Assembly: GCA_013368445.1 (NCBI GenBank)
Contig: JAACJO010000024.1
Coordinates: 372,001-436,000 of the forward strand
Direction: 5' to 3'
Source of the DNA: Leucocoprinus leucothites
Lineage: Eukaryota > Basidiomycota > Agaricomycetes > Agaricales > Agaricaceae
DNA length: 64,000 bases
The notes under the pieces are model-generated. The model worked only from the letters and a program-made list of their open reading frames with translations. It had not been told where the DNA came from and did no database searches. Below are positions 23,090-35,673 of the stretch, in pieces. Numbering within the stretch: position 1 is the first letter of the stretch; each line of letters opens with the position of its first letter. The position numbers were made by a program, and so were the translations under genes.

Positions 23090-23898
23090 TATGTGAACCC
23101 GTGTGGGTCATTAACTCATTCATAAAAGTGCTGCCGCTTGATCTTCTTGAATCGAGCGTCAGGGGAATAAAAATTGTTGATAAACCAATGAAAGACAATT
23201 AGAACAGGTGCCGTGTACATTGTGTTCCAGGGTATGGATGTTATGAGCACAATTAAATGTATTATAGTACTAGTGGGTATTCGCGGACTTGGGATGAGCC
23301 GTAAGTACGACCGTCGAGGACCGAAATGAATTGCAAGGGTCTTCGGATATGGTTGTCCAGTCGAGTCAATAGATCTTGTCAGATAAAAAGTCGACCCATG
23401 ATCAGGAAGGTGTATATCTGGTGCATGGAGCGAGATGAATACCAGGCAATACTACATTCTTTGATTCGTAACTCCATTGTGGATGAGTCAGTACAAGATG
23501 ATGCCAGTCGAATGTTCTAGTGAATGATCATGCGAGGGACAATTAAGGGTCGGAGGAGAAGACTAAGGTTAGGTGTTACATAAGTGCCCCATTAATGCAG
23601 CACCCCTGAAGCATTTCAACCACAAACACCTCTTCCCTCCCACCCCCACATACAACAACACGAAACTGCGTCATGGAGACTTGAGTTGCCGAGTGCCTTT
23701 GTGGCTCTCCCCTTCTTGAGTTTAGGTATCGACATATTCCTTGACGTACTCTTTTTGCTTTTATACGCTTTTCTTCGTTTGTCGTTCGACCCACCGCGAG
23801 GTTTGAGACGTTCTGTGCACAAAGAACAAGGCGACGAAGGAAACGAGTCATTTGATCACACGACTTACGAGAATACTTCATATCTGAGGAGAACAGTG

Positions 23899-26800
23899 AT
23901 GGATTCGACGGAAGAGTTGCAGCAGTTAGAGATAACAGCGCTGCAGAGCATATATGCGGAAGATTTTGTCGAGTGTCCGCCTCCCAAGGCATGGAAGGTG
24001 TGTTCTTCGTTCTCTGTTTTTCCGCCGGGAACATCTGAACTTGTGTGCGACCTGATTACAGGGGGCAGCTCGTGTGCCAGAGTTCATCATACGCGTGCAT
24101 CACCCTGATCCTGAACATGCGTCCAAGGTCGGATTCTCCTTGAACGTCCGGTGCGCACATTCCATTATCTGTTGCTATCTGCATCGTGATTGACTAGCCG
24201 ATGCTTCTAGATTTCCAAAGACATACCCGACCCTCGCATGTCCGACGTTCACTATCCAGAAGCCTACGAAAAGCATCACACCAGAGCAAGTCAATAAACT
24301 TACGCAAGCGATCACGCGAGAGGCGCAGAAATGTCGTGGTTCGGAGATGGTATTCCAGGTATGTTCTGTGGTATTGATTGTGTATAGCTATTGATAGCCC
24401 GACGTCGCCGATCGTTTGTGGATGTTCTATTGCAGATCGTGACATTTGCACAAGAATGGATTGTAGCGAATGTTATACCGCCGGTAGAGGTTACCGGGTC
24501 TTTGGCTCTGCAAATGAACCAACGTGCGATGGATGAGGAAAGGGCGAGTCTCTGTCACGGTCACCTTTACTTCTTGATACTTACTCTGTTCTCCTCATGT
24601 TTTCCACCCACCCACCCTCAACCCAAACCAGGCACGAAGAGAAAAAGAAGCCGAAGCTCAGCGTCTCCTTCTCCTCCAACAAGCCAAAGAAGAAGAGGAA
24701 CTCCAAACCCAGATTCGCGCCGAACAGTCTAAACAACAGCAGCAACAGCAACAGAATCAACGAGTGCATAGCAGTGCGATGATGATGCTCAGAACGACGA
24801 GTACTGGAAGTACCAATACTTCGGAAGCGTTTACACCTGCTAGCGCGGGAGGATTTGCGATACCGGTTATGGCTGCAGGTGATACACCCGTTGAGAGATT
24901 TGGAAAAGAGTTTTGTGTCGATGGTGTAAGGTTTTCAAGTGTCAAGTTATTTCATCCTCGCCAAGGTACATTGCTCCGTTGTACCTGTGGCGTGCTTATT
25001 CTTATCCCTCTATTCACTTTTAAAAACATATTATTTATAGAGGCCCTCGGAATGGTATATATGGCCGATCCCATCTGCGACGATATCAACACGAGTCTAC
25101 CACTCGAACTCTATGCCATCACTTTTGATTCCCCATACTACACAACCACTCAAGGCCGAAAGAAACTCACGCACCTACAAGAAGAAATCCAGCGCCTAAC
25201 GAATATTCGACATCCGAATCTACTTAGCGTATTTGCTGTAAAACTTGTTCATCCGCACACGTCGTCGTTTTCTGGGGCGAGGATATCTGCTGCTGTCGGG
25301 GGCTCGCCGTCCTCGTCTTTGGTAGGGGGTAGTAGTCTTGGTGTTGGACTGGGGTTGGGCCTAGGGCTGGGGCAGGGAAGACCAAGCTCACCAGTGGTGT
25401 ATACTGGGAATGCGCCGCAGTTGATGATTTTGACGGAGAGAATGCCGGGGTTGACATTATGGGACGTGTTGGAAGATTGTGATACTGTACGGGAGGAGCG
25501 AGCTTCGGTGAGTCCTAGCATCTTCGTTCTACTGTGATACTTATATGAATTGGGTTGTAGGGGTATCTGAGTCAGATTCTGGGCGCATTGAATGCTGTTC
25601 ATTTGAGGGAAATCGTCCACCGAGGTACGCTCTTCCAGTTTCTCGGGTTGCATCGCCTGGCGATTGTTGATGTACGTTATTGTGCTCAGGTATCACAGCA
25701 AAGTGTATTGGCCTCACTCCACCTTCCCCTCCTCCCACTGGTGCTTCCACGTCAACGTCAGGGTCAACCGCATCTTCAGCAAAAGTTATCAAACTAGGAA
25801 AAGTATCCTACCACACTCAGCTTCTCGATCTACACCGCTCGAATCCGTTTAATGGTTCATCGAGTGCGGTCCTGCCTATGGGCGATGAGATCGATATTCC
25901 CGAAGCCTGGTACGCAAACACCATTTTTACGCTTACGGTGACATGGGTCATTAATTTCGAAATTAACCAGGCTCTCAAACGACGCGAAGAATGAGTCGTC
26001 GTTGCTTTATACGAGGAGGAGAGATATCCATTCGGTTGGGATTGTGTTTTTGCAGGTGCTGCTTGGGCTGGATGTAATGCAGAGGTTTGATGATGCTCGA
26101 GAGGCGTTACAGAGTTGTATGTAGAGCCCTCCCATGCCTTCACAACGTAACTGACATACCCCTTTGTATACAGCCAACATCTCACCGGGTCTAGCACACA
26201 TTGCACTCAACATGCTCTCACCGCCCAAGAAGAACCATATCACGTGTATAACACTCCTCGCCGAGCTTGCTGAGAATTCCGTTCACAATACTGGTACTAC
26301 TGCCACTAGTAGTAGTAGCACTACCGTGACTCGGCGAGGCCATAGGTGGAGTGGGTCAAAGGCGAGGCATAGTGATGCCGCTGGTGGGTATAACACGTTG
26401 GCGAGCTCGACATCGACTATTATGGGCGGTGGCGGTGGGGATGGGTTTGGATTTGGTATGACTGTGGGTGTGGGTGCGGGAATGGGAGGAGGAGGGGGCG
26501 GCGATCTCGTTGGCCCAGTGTCGAGAAGTCCCACGTGGGTTGACCCGAAGACGCCTGTCCCGACACCTAGGATGTTTGCACAACAAGGATATGGATATGG
26601 GCATACGCATGCACATGGCCATTTTATCGGTAGCCCGGAGATGGAGTATTTTAGGATGCCGCCGAAGACGAGGCAGGCTAGTCGGTGGAAGGAGGATTGG
26701 GAAGAGTTGGAGTTGCTCGTGAGCTTCCTCCCTTTTTTATCCTTGAAAATTCCCTCAACGTGATTTTTTAACGAAACAGGGCAAAGGCGCGTTCGGGTCG

Positions 26801-29800
26801 GTGGTCAAAGCTCGAAACAAGATTGACAATCGGATTTATGCGGTCAAGAAGATTCGACTCAAGACACAACAATCTGATACTAAGATTTTTAGAGAAGTCA
26901 ATGCTCTCTCTAGATTGTCACATCGCTTCATCGTTCGATACTTTACAACCTGGGTCGAGACGAGCGAGAACCAGAATTCCTCTAGTGTCGCTCCGAGTGC
27001 GAGCAGTGCGGATGATAGTAATGGCATCATGACGTTTTCTATACCGTCTTCGCCTGTGGCTTCTCGGTCTAGGTCAAGGTCACGTTCGAGTGATGATGGG
27101 GATGATGAAAAGGAGGACGATGATAGTGACAGGTTGGACAATTCGGCTTCGACGGTGTCCGAGCGCCATTTGCCGACGAATGGGGGTGGGTTTAGTATTG
27201 AAGACTTTTCGGATTTTGATACGACCACCACTGAGATATCGGGTGCCTCGAGAGGTTCGTTCCCGAGTATTCACTTTGATCGCTCGGATTCGCCCGGTGG
27301 GTCAACAGAGGAAGAAGAGGAGGATACGGAGGAAGAAGGCGGTTCTAATGAGGGCTCCAATGGCAGTTCGGGCTCTGGCTCAGGTGAAAGTGGCTTTGGG
27401 GGGTTGTTTAGGAGGGATCCCGTCACGGGCGTTATCATGGCTGGAGTGGGCGGAGGAGGAGGAGGAGAAAGGAAGGGATCGAGGAAGAGAGCTGGGACGG
27501 TTGTGGGTGATAGGAATGCTGCTGCTTTGATAATGACGACTACTACGGCGCATCCTATGGCTATTACAGCTACTTCCCCGACTGGTATTGGTGCGAATGG
27601 GAATGGGGTGGGAGGGAGGACGGAGATGCCGTATCCGTTAAATACGATGCCGAATGTGACGAGGACGCTGTATATTCAGATGGAGTTTGTGGAGAGGCAG
27701 ACGTTGAGAGAGGTATCTGTGCTTTGGTTGGTTTATTATTAGCGCTCGCTGATGCAATTGTGCCAGAGGATTGATGAGGGGATTACGGAGGATGAGGCTT
27801 GGAGGTTGTTTGGCCAGATTGTGGATGCGTTGGTGCATATGTCTACGTTGGGGATATTGCATCGGGATATTAAGTTGACGAATATCTTTATTGGTGGGTC
27901 TCATTCGCTGCGTTATGTCGCCTTACTGACCTTTACAATTTCGCAGATGCCAATGGTGATTGTAAAGTGGGAGATTTTGGGCTGGCTACGTCGAGTCTGG
28001 CTGCTGTAGACCCTTCGGATGTGACTAGACATCCCATTTATCCTGAGGCTGATATGACTCTTGGTACGTGTCCCGTTAGACTTGGACCTCATGCCCGTTG
28101 ATTAATAGCCAACCCAGAGGTCGGCACGAGGTTATATATTGCTCCGGAGGTTCAGTCGAGGAAGAAGGGGCCGAGAAACCACTCGAAAGCTGATATGTAC
28201 TCTCTCGGTGTACGTGTTCTTGCTTCTTGAGTTTTGTTTTGTCTGATAAAAGCTTTGGGCTGTAGATTGTCTTCTTTGAGATGAATTACATGTTCTCCAC
28301 AGGCTCGGAACGTATCGCCGTCATTGAAGATCTACGGAAGCCGGGCATATTCTTCCCTGCTACTTGGGACCCCCATCGTTCTCGGCAGCGACAGAGTGCG
28401 TTTCTCAGATTATGACCACTGCGATTATACAAGGCTCATTTTGTTTTTTCAACGATAGTCATTACCCAGCTGCTTCAGCATGATCCGAATAACAGGCCGA
28501 CTGCGCTTGAGCTTTCTGAAAGCCCGCTTATGCCACCAAAGTTGGAAGACGAGAGTTTCAGGGGAGCTTTGAACCTCATGGGTATGTCTCCAGTTGGGTA
28601 CATTGGATATCTGGCTGATACGATCGCGTTATGTAGCCAAGCAAGATTCACCGTGGCACCAAGCTGTCATCTCGTCGCTCTTCACTCAGACGCCCAAACC
28701 TTCCCGTTCCTTCCTTTATGATTCCCAGGCTGACCCACCTGAACAACATGCTGCGCTCAATTCGACCGTCCATGAACACTTGGCAGCGATCTTCCGGCTC
28801 CATGGAGCGGTAGATATGGAGCCGCCCTTGTTGATGCCTGTGGTGGATTTGCAAGAGGATCAGAAGAACCATGCGACTTTTATTGATCGATGTGGTGATC
28901 TCGTGAGCTTGCCAAATAATCTGTTGGTGCCGTTTGCTAGGATGGCTGCGAGGACCGGGATCAAGAGGATCAAGAGGTTTCATATTACGAATGCTTATCG
29001 GCCGAGGTAAGCGCTGGCGGCTACTTGATGAGAGACCATTGATTGAACACTCCGGCCTGTTTAGTCCAGTTGCGGGTCACCCGAAGACAACGAAGGCGGC
29101 GGTGTTTGATATAATTACGCCAGACATTGCATTGGGACCGACAGCAGCTGGCGCGGAGATTGTAGCTGTGCTCAATGACATTCTTAATTCCTTCCCCAAT
29201 CTGTCGCAGAGTTACGAGATTCATGTGTCTCATTCCAAGAGTGGGTTTCCTGTATTCGCTTCATTCGTTTATGGTGTTTCTGATTTCGGCGTATACTTGG
29301 CAGTTATCGAGCTTGCGATGAATAGGATTCCGGATGTCCATCGAAGTGCGGTTGTGGAGATTATCAATCAAACCAAGAGTTCGCCATCGCAGAAGCGAGC
29401 TTTGCTTTTGAGGAAGGGCCTTTTGCGGAGTACGACGGATGAGCTCGAGATTCTGTCCGAAATTGGTGAGTGTCGATGTGATTGTAATTCTATTTACAGC
29501 GTTGAAATCGGTTTTTGTAGATGAGGATATCGAGAACGTTGTATTCAGACTGGAAAAGATCTCGTCCTCTCTCGTAACGCCTATACGGCCTTTGATCGCT
29601 GAAATCCAGAACACGCTTCGATTTGCTGCATCTGCCGGTGCTCTGAGACCTGTGTACATTCACCCGCTTATGTTGGGGAGCCATCAGTCGTTGTTCAAGG
29701 ATGGAGTGATCTTCGAAGTTGTGAAGAAGAATAAGAGGATGGACGTTCTTGCTGCAGGCGGACGGTATGTCTGCGGTTTTGACGCTTTCGGCACTTTTCT

Positions 29801-30907
29801 CATCTATTTCTAGATATGATCACCTCATCGGTCGCTTTTCTCCCACCAAGCAGAATCTCGATGCCGTCTGCGCGTCTGGGCTACAAATTGCAGTTGAGAA
29901 GATTACGGCAGCACTCGCTACTTTCCAGAGTACCTCTGTCAAGACCCTTGTCAAGGAAGAACGCTCATTTGGCTTCTGGAGTCCTCGACGATGTGATGTT
30001 TACGTAGTATCGCATCATCCAGGACACCTGCAAGATCGACTGGAAGTTGTGGCGTATTTGTGGCAACATAACATCAGCGCGGACCTCATGTACGAGTTTG
30101 GGATAAGTAATGCGGACACCCATGAAAGTCATATTGATTTGTGCTGTCGGGAGGGAATTCTGTGAGTAATGTTGCTTGCCGTCATAATGTTGCACTGTTA
30201 ATGTATTGTGGCTGCAGATTTGCAGTGTATCCTAGACCCAGAACAGGGAGACGAGACCAAGCCGCGTTCAAGGTTAAGAGCATCCTGAAAGGCACCGAGT
30301 ACGAACGTGCGTTATACAATCCTTTAAAGGGCTCATTTGTTAATCTCACACGTGTAGTGTCACGCCAGGAACTTGTCGGGTGGCTCCAACAGCAGATCGC
30401 CGAACAGAAACGTGCAGATCTAACTACGTCTGCAGCGCCTGTTGTGGCTGACAACATTTCTGGTGGAGCTGTACCGTCAAGAGACGCTTCAATACCGCCC
30501 GACGTACAACTTATCCTACCGATTGATACCAAGAAGCAGAGGAAACAAGTCAAGCAGTTGTTCCTTGATCGAGGTGCTTTGACCTCTCCCACCAAGTTAT
30601 TTGTATTGGCTAATGGTAATACCTAGCTTTCGAGACTGCAATGGATGTACGATCCTCTGTACAGAACGGTATGCCAACGATCGCTGTGGATGTTTCTCCT
30701 GATGTGTTCGACTCGATGGTCCGTAGCCCCAAATGGGTCAGCGAGGAAGATGCTTGGAAACCTTTGGCTGCTGCTTTCCCACCTCAGTCGTCGGCGTATG
30801 CTCATCAAGTCCGTGAAGCAGTTGCGAAACGAAAAGCTGAAGGGCACCCTTATGTCCTTTTGTTCGCCGTTCGCGATGAACGTGTCCAGCTTCTCGACCT
30901 CTCCTGA
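23899..30907 (+). CDS. GCN2: GCN2-type eIF2-alpha kinase (functional copy, about 24 exons)
   Basis: Senses uncharged tRNA and phosphorylates eIF2-alpha, lowering general translation and inducing amino-acid synthesis. All GCN2 domains occur in order over about 1,870 residues: RWD (MDSTEELQQLEITALQ..., GCN1 contact), a charged/Gln-rich linker, a pseudokinase with HRG in place of HRD, and a true kinase. The kinase has the glycine loop LGKGAFGSVVKAR, lysine YAVKKIRL, a long acidic Ser-rich insert, HRDIKLTNIF, DFGLAT and the T-loop GTRLYIAPEV. A HisRS-like domain (YDHLIGRFSP, FAVYPRPRTG) and a C-terminal dimer/ribosome region ending LLDLS follow. Intron 4 appears to use a GC donor (GCGAGT). Acidic and Gly-rich inserts make it longer than yeast Gcn2. 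Start is the ATG at 23899; stop TGA at 30905-30907. Confidence 0.93.
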
Positions 30908-30957
30908 TCTTGTATTTTTTTTGTATCGTTTCTGCATTCCTTCCACCCCTCCCCACT

Positions 30958-30979
30958 CATACATACATACATACATACA
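30958..30979. repeat. CATA microsatellite
   Basis: Five CATA units in the short region between the converging GCN2 and methyltransferase genes. Confidence 0.8.
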
Positions 30980-31114
30980 ACACATCTTTTCAATCAATTT
31001 CGATCTTCCAGGGTTTATTGACTAGTACAGTTTCTGCTACAATAATTCATGTATAGTAGTCTCCGGATGACTTTTTCCATCTCTGTACCCGTAGGCCTCT
31101 GCATTTAAAATGTC

Positions 31115-32335
31115 TTATATCCATCCAATTTTATAATATGCATATTCCACCTCCTCTCCCGTTTCCGTATCACATACAAGAGTATCTTTCGTCATAATCC
31201 GAAGTGAAGGGTTGCCAGCACTACTTTTCCCTGAGAAGATAGGCTCGACGGTGCTGGACTCAAGCAAATGAGTTGTACGAAGGGGCAAGACAAGGTGAAA
31301 GAAGGCGCTGTGGGTGTCAGGACCCGATTTCGGCAAATCTGAGGGTCTCCGTAGAAGATGTGTGAGGCATGAATGGATCCATTCTGCGTGCTTGGGCTCG
31401 TAAACGATGTCGGCACCCAAGACTAAGTCAAAAGGTTGGTCAAACGGCGGGAGTTTGGTGTCTTCGGACCCAAAGCTTGACCAATCTAGCGAGTGTGTTA
31501 GCACTGTGACGGGGGATTCTGTGTCTGTATGGATATTAGTCTGAATGTTCGAGCGGAGATTTGCAAGGACGGATGGATAATAATCCGTTGCTATGATCTC
31601 AACCTGACATGACGCTGCTACTCCAATTTGTCGCAGCAATCTTGCTACAATAAGGCTGACGAGGCCAGTTCCTGCGCCCAACTCGAGAACTCGGAACACG
31701 GCTTGTCCCTGGGTGTTCAACTGATCAGCGCTGATTCCAAATGACCTTGGATCCTCGACCAGCATTTCCGACAATACACATGCGCCACCCCACGTCTGAG
31801 CACCCATACTTCCAAAGTCGTCGTTATCCAGCGGTATATCCGTGATTGTCACCACAATGGGTATGGGCCCAGACGATTCCGAGAGACTGGTTTGTGGTGG
31901 GTGATAGGTGAACAAGAAGTCCCGTAGAACAGTTCCGGCGGCCGAGGTGCCTGCGCAGACTGCGAGGAGAGAAGCAGCATTGTGTATTGTTATTTCTCTC
32001 GCTTGCGCATCGGAAGCGAATTCATCGTCTTCAGCAGGGTCAAGAGCAGAGATGAGTGCGGTAAGCCATTTAATGGCGTAGACGCGCTCGAACGGATCTG
32101 TCCGCACATGATTAAGAGAGGCAAAAGCTGGTACATCGGCAGTAGTAAGCTTGGGATGAACATTCAATTGGGATGATTTTCGTCGGCGCCTGGAGCCTCG
32201 AACTTCAGGGTTGTAGATGGAACGTAGGTAGTGAATGGAGGCATTCAGGGATTCGAAGCTCTCCAAGGGTATCTTTTTGAAGGAAGGAAGGTAAGATGTC
32301 GGTGGTATTGCTCCAAGGTTTGCTCCAAACATCAT
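31115..32335 (-). CDS. Class I SAM-dependent methyltransferase, lysine methyltransferase (METTL21/PF10294) type
   Basis: A single exon of 406 residues, ATG at 32333-32335, stop TAA at 31115. The C-terminal half carries a Rossmann methyltransferase: motif I VLELGAGTGLVSLIVARLL (SAM binding), VEIIATDYYPSVLANL (acidic residue after strand 2) and DLVLGADIVYEPKHAEWIHS, the post-motif pattern of METTL21/Methyltransf_16 enzymes that methylate lysines on proteins such as translation factors and chaperones. The N-terminal half is an alpha-helical region with an RRRRKSS stretch. The product probably acts in cytosol or nucleus. It converges on GCN2 with 207 bp between stops. The substrate cannot be read from sequence. 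Confidence 0.85.
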   Translation of the reverse strand: MMFGANLGAIPPTSYLPSFKKIPLESFESLNASIHYLRSIYNPEVRGSRRRRKSSQLNVHPKLTTADVPAFASLNHVRTDPFERVYAIKWLTALISALDPAEDDEFASDAQAREITIHNAASLLAVCAGTSAAGTVLRDFLFTYHPPQTSLSESSGPIPIVVTITDIPLDNDDFGSMGAQTWGGACVLSEMLVEDPRSFGISADQLNTQGQAVFRVLELGAGTGLVSLIVARLLRQIGVAASCQVEIIATDYYPSVLANLRSNIQTNIHTDTESPVTVLTHSLDWSSFGSEDTKLPPFDQPFDLVLGADIVYEPKHAEWIHSCLTHLLRRPSDLPKSGPDTHSAFFHLVLPLRTTHLLESSTVEPIFSGKSSAGNPSLRIMTKDTLVCDTETGEEVEYAYYKIGWI

Positions 32336-32848
32336 GATAAGTAGAGCTTCCCGTGATCTACCCTAAAATGCCAGTGAGATCGAAGCATCCCGCCTGAAGA
32401 CTGAGTTTAATTACAGACTCACAAGAAGACGTGCCACGGCCGTGCAGCGAGAATTTCGGTTTATCTGGAGGGTTGAAGTGGTGGGAGATGCTTGGGCTCG
32501 GTACCGACATGCTCGAAAAGATTCCCTTAGTTTTTTTTTTAGTTTTTGAGTTCCGGAGTTGTTCGGCAAAAATTCGGCCCGATGCCCCAGATTTGGGGCC
32601 GAACCACACAGCAATATATTGGCACGGCTGAAAGGTTCCAACTTTTGAGTCCCGAATATTCATCCTCGACTCACCCGATGAAGGCATGGTTTGCTAGCCC
32701 ATCCAATCAATCAACAACACTGGATGGCACCGAAAGGTATGTAGCATGGTCGTATTAACAACCTTCACACAAAACTGGATTCGCGATCACGTTTCATGAT
32801 TAATATTCGAGATAATACAATGATAAAGCAGAATCAATAATGAGGAAA
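32336..32848. other. Spacer upstream of the methyltransferase
   Basis: About 510 bp with the methyltransferase promoter and the 3' flank of the next gene. A poly-T run lies near 32530. No gene seen. Confidence 0.5.
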
Positions 32849-34613
32849 TCAAATGTGCGGGAAAACATCAGCCCAATCTACGGCCACATACATCTCTTCG
32901 GGGAGGCTAATCAATGTGAAAAATGACATGAAGATGAGAATGAGACGAGCAAATGTGTAAACGAGAAGAGTCAATCCGACGGCGGCATAAGCTGCACTCG
33001 GTGACTCTGGCTTCAGCAATCTCATAGCAAAGAAAGCAGCGAAGAAGAGGAGAGGTTCAGCAGTGATATATATCGCAGAAGCCCTCCAAAGCCATTTTTC
33101 TGCTGAGTTTTGAAATGTTGACGACCAGAGAGTCAAATGAATTCCCCCAAATATGAGGGGAACAATTATGGTAGAAGACCAGAAGGCGGGGGAATTGACG
33201 AAGTCCCGTTCCTCCGCATAAAACATGGGAACACGGGTTCTGCCCACCGCAAACTTAGTGCTGGAACTTCCTCCCTCAGAAGGTTTTTTCGACTCCAAGT
33301 TCATTTCAGTTTTTGCCGCGGTGCGAAGTGGATACTGAATCTGGAGGAAACATATATACGCCAGGGCTTTGAGAAGCGACGAAATGCGCTGTAAAGGCGT
33401 CATATCGGAACTTTGGAGAGAGAGAAGCACCTTGGATAACTTGCGATATATCCAGTGAAAGCTCTCTTTATCGAACAGTTCCTCGACGACTGGCTGTGTA
33501 CCCCTTCGGATTTCACCGTCTTCATTCGCTTCTGTTGATTCCGGGATGGAGTCACCAGAGGATTTGCGGTGAGAAAGAGGTGGTGATTCTGAACTGTTAT
33601 GAGACCTGGCATCGTGTGAAGATGACACTACCTCGGGATCGGTGGTATTATGGGTGGAGGTGATGGACGCAGAAGAGCGGCGGGAAGATTCGAGGGTCTT
33701 GTTAGCCGATGTCGATTGGGTCTTGAACTCGAGCTTTATTGGGTAGATAATACTCTGAGGTTTTGACCACCACATATAATAGAAAAACGCATTCAATACT
33801 GCGAATGCAAGAGTCACGACTTCAAGCTCCGCCAGTGGCAATCGAGCCTTCAAACGACCCATGCATTGAGCAACAAACCACATAGTCTGGAGGACTACAA
33901 TCAGTTTGCTAAGCCCATCACCTTTGCTCTTGTCCATGATATCTTCCTCTGGAATATGAGGTACATCTATTTCGCCTCTTGCAATAGCCTTCAGTAATCG
34001 ATCAAATGTGAGTACCTGGACGGGCTTTCCCTCGTGGTACATCATGAAACCCCCCATCTGTACGAAAAATCCGTGCGCTAAAGTCCAACCACTTTTAATC
34101 TCGTCTTTTGGAGGACCTGTGAACCACTGTTTGGCTTTCCTCCAAACGGAGAGTTCAGGGTCAGCTAGAGATAGTGCTTCAGCGCATCGCCTTGGAATTC
34201 TTGACTAAACCGAACCCACTTCCGTCGTTAAACTGATCATTAAATTCTTTCTTGATGATTTTCGCAGCATGTCGCTGCCTGGTTGCCCATACCGCCATAA
34301 ACTCCGGTGTAATAATCACACCAATCGCCACAAAAATCCTCCTCCTGAGTTGTTGGAACCCAGACTCATGAAGACCGGGGAGATTGGGGTGAACGGCTAC
34401 CCATGTACACGCGAACATTGTGGCAAGACAGGCCCAAACGATTTGTGCAGTTGTACGATATTGGGATCCAAGCTTCAGGCATTCCGGTATTTCTCGTGTA
34501 TGGGGAGAGAGGGAGGGAGACGCATCGATGTTGATATTCATTGGATGTGATGAATTGCGTACGGGGGTGCCGGATGCACTGGCTAATAATGTGAGCAGGA
34601 GAGTGAAGAGCAT
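32849..34613 (-). CDS. Fungal multi-pass membrane protein, MGGFM family, copy A (complete)
   Basis: Two exons, 34613-34220 and 34164-32849, separated by a 55-nt intron with GTGGGT donor and CTCTAG acceptor. It starts with a signal-like hydrophobic stretch (MLFTLLLTLLASASG). Family blocks follow: ECLKLGS, QIVWACLATMFACTWVAVHP, ITPEFMAVWA, GWTLAHGFFVQMGGFMMYHE, VPHIPEEDI, VVLQTMWFVAQCMGR and RVPMFYAEE, then several C-terminal hydrophobic segments. I do not recognise a named domain; similar proteins occur as hypothetical proteins in agaricomycetes, often in clusters. A Ser-rich, poorly conserved loop lies in the middle. It is one of four copies in 32.8-50.1 kb, all on the same strand. Function unknown. 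Confidence 0.8.
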
Positions 34614-35673
34614 AATTCAGGTGGACGGTGGTCAGGATGGCTTGACATCGGTACATATATTGAATCTGTAGGACTGACAAATACTTCTTGACACTGAGAA
34701 GTCAGCCTGTGAGACGAAAGCACTATTGTTCCAAAGACGAACAAAGGATGGCTTAAGCGAGTTACAGTTTCATGTTTGGCATTTGTGTACACAGTGTTAC
34801 ACACCGTTATTCAGGGACCTACGCTGTAACCTCATTGAGGTACAGTGTGTGATGGTTGTCTGCACAACCTTCACCCGGGATGAACGGCAAATTGCCATAT
34901 AGTTGAAATTCTTACTTCCTTTGGCTCAATAATAAAAGAGTTTACTTGTGTCGCGAACTACAATAATCGGAACTTTTAGTCACCAAGGCAAACGAGATAA
35001 CACAAGTATATGTTTCGCACGGAAATCAGGGGGCCAATGATTCTTGATGGCAACCGAAGCGATGATTGGAGAAAGCGAAAGCACAAGGGGCCTTCAGAAC
35101 CCGGTTCTCTGATCTGCCCTTGTGTAACTCATTGACCCTGTGATGCAAGACGAGGGCAGGTGAAGATTGTGGAACAACGAATCACGAGGCTAAGTAATCA
35201 TTTGACTTTTGTCGCTCGAGACCCAAATCAGAGAACTCCTGAAAAATCAATAGTACAGCGAAGCGGTTCATAATCCAATATTATCCCGCTATAATCATAT
35301 TACAAAATGTTTCACTGTGCTATCGGGCCTAACCGGTTTTTCAGGAATTCTCTAGTTGGTGACCAGCCAAAATATCAAATGGGTGGTCCGAGAGATTGTC
35401 CCCCTCTTGATGATACCACGTCTTGTCAGTTGCCAATTTTAACATAGTTATAATTTTTCGTTTGATTTTGTTTGAAGGATCAGAGGTTATGGCATTGGCA
35501 GATGTGGGTACGGGAATTTTCAATTGATGCAGGGGTAACCTGGATCAGGTCTAGGATTTGAACTCCAACTCGAAATCATGCTCGGTCCGAGGATTAGCTA
35601 GATACAATTCTAGACATGAATAAAGACATTAAGTAATGTGTATATTATCATTGTGAGATCAAGTGGACTAATG
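34614..35673. other. Spacer between copies A and B
   Basis: About 1.06 kb without a coding signal. AT-rich toward 35.3 kb. Presumably holds the promoter of copy A. No repeat or RNA gene recognised. Confidence 0.5.

Larger units (their letters stand above)
21106..23898. other. Unit 4 spacer between DUF6534 copy 4 and GCN2
   Basis: The presumed ancestral intergenic region, about 2.8 kb, carrying a 341-bp MITE at 22749-23089. The final 300 bases include the GCN2 leader (CT-rich, with CTCCCCTTCTTGAGTTT), also present in the three pseudogene units. No supported gene. Confidence 0.5.

Noticed and set aside
1..24000. Tandem array as a CRISPR-like or satellite structure
   Set aside because: Period of 6-7 kb with genes inside; no short regularly spaced repeats.
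23576..24034. 152-codon minus-strand open frame over the GCN2 start
   Set aside because: Antisense shadow of GCN2 exon 1 and its leader; no motif, and the same frame is broken in the pseudogene units.
26283..26534. Proline-rich minus-strand frame (PPPPPPIPAPTPT)
   Set aside because: Complement of the Gly-rich low-complexity linker of GCN2.
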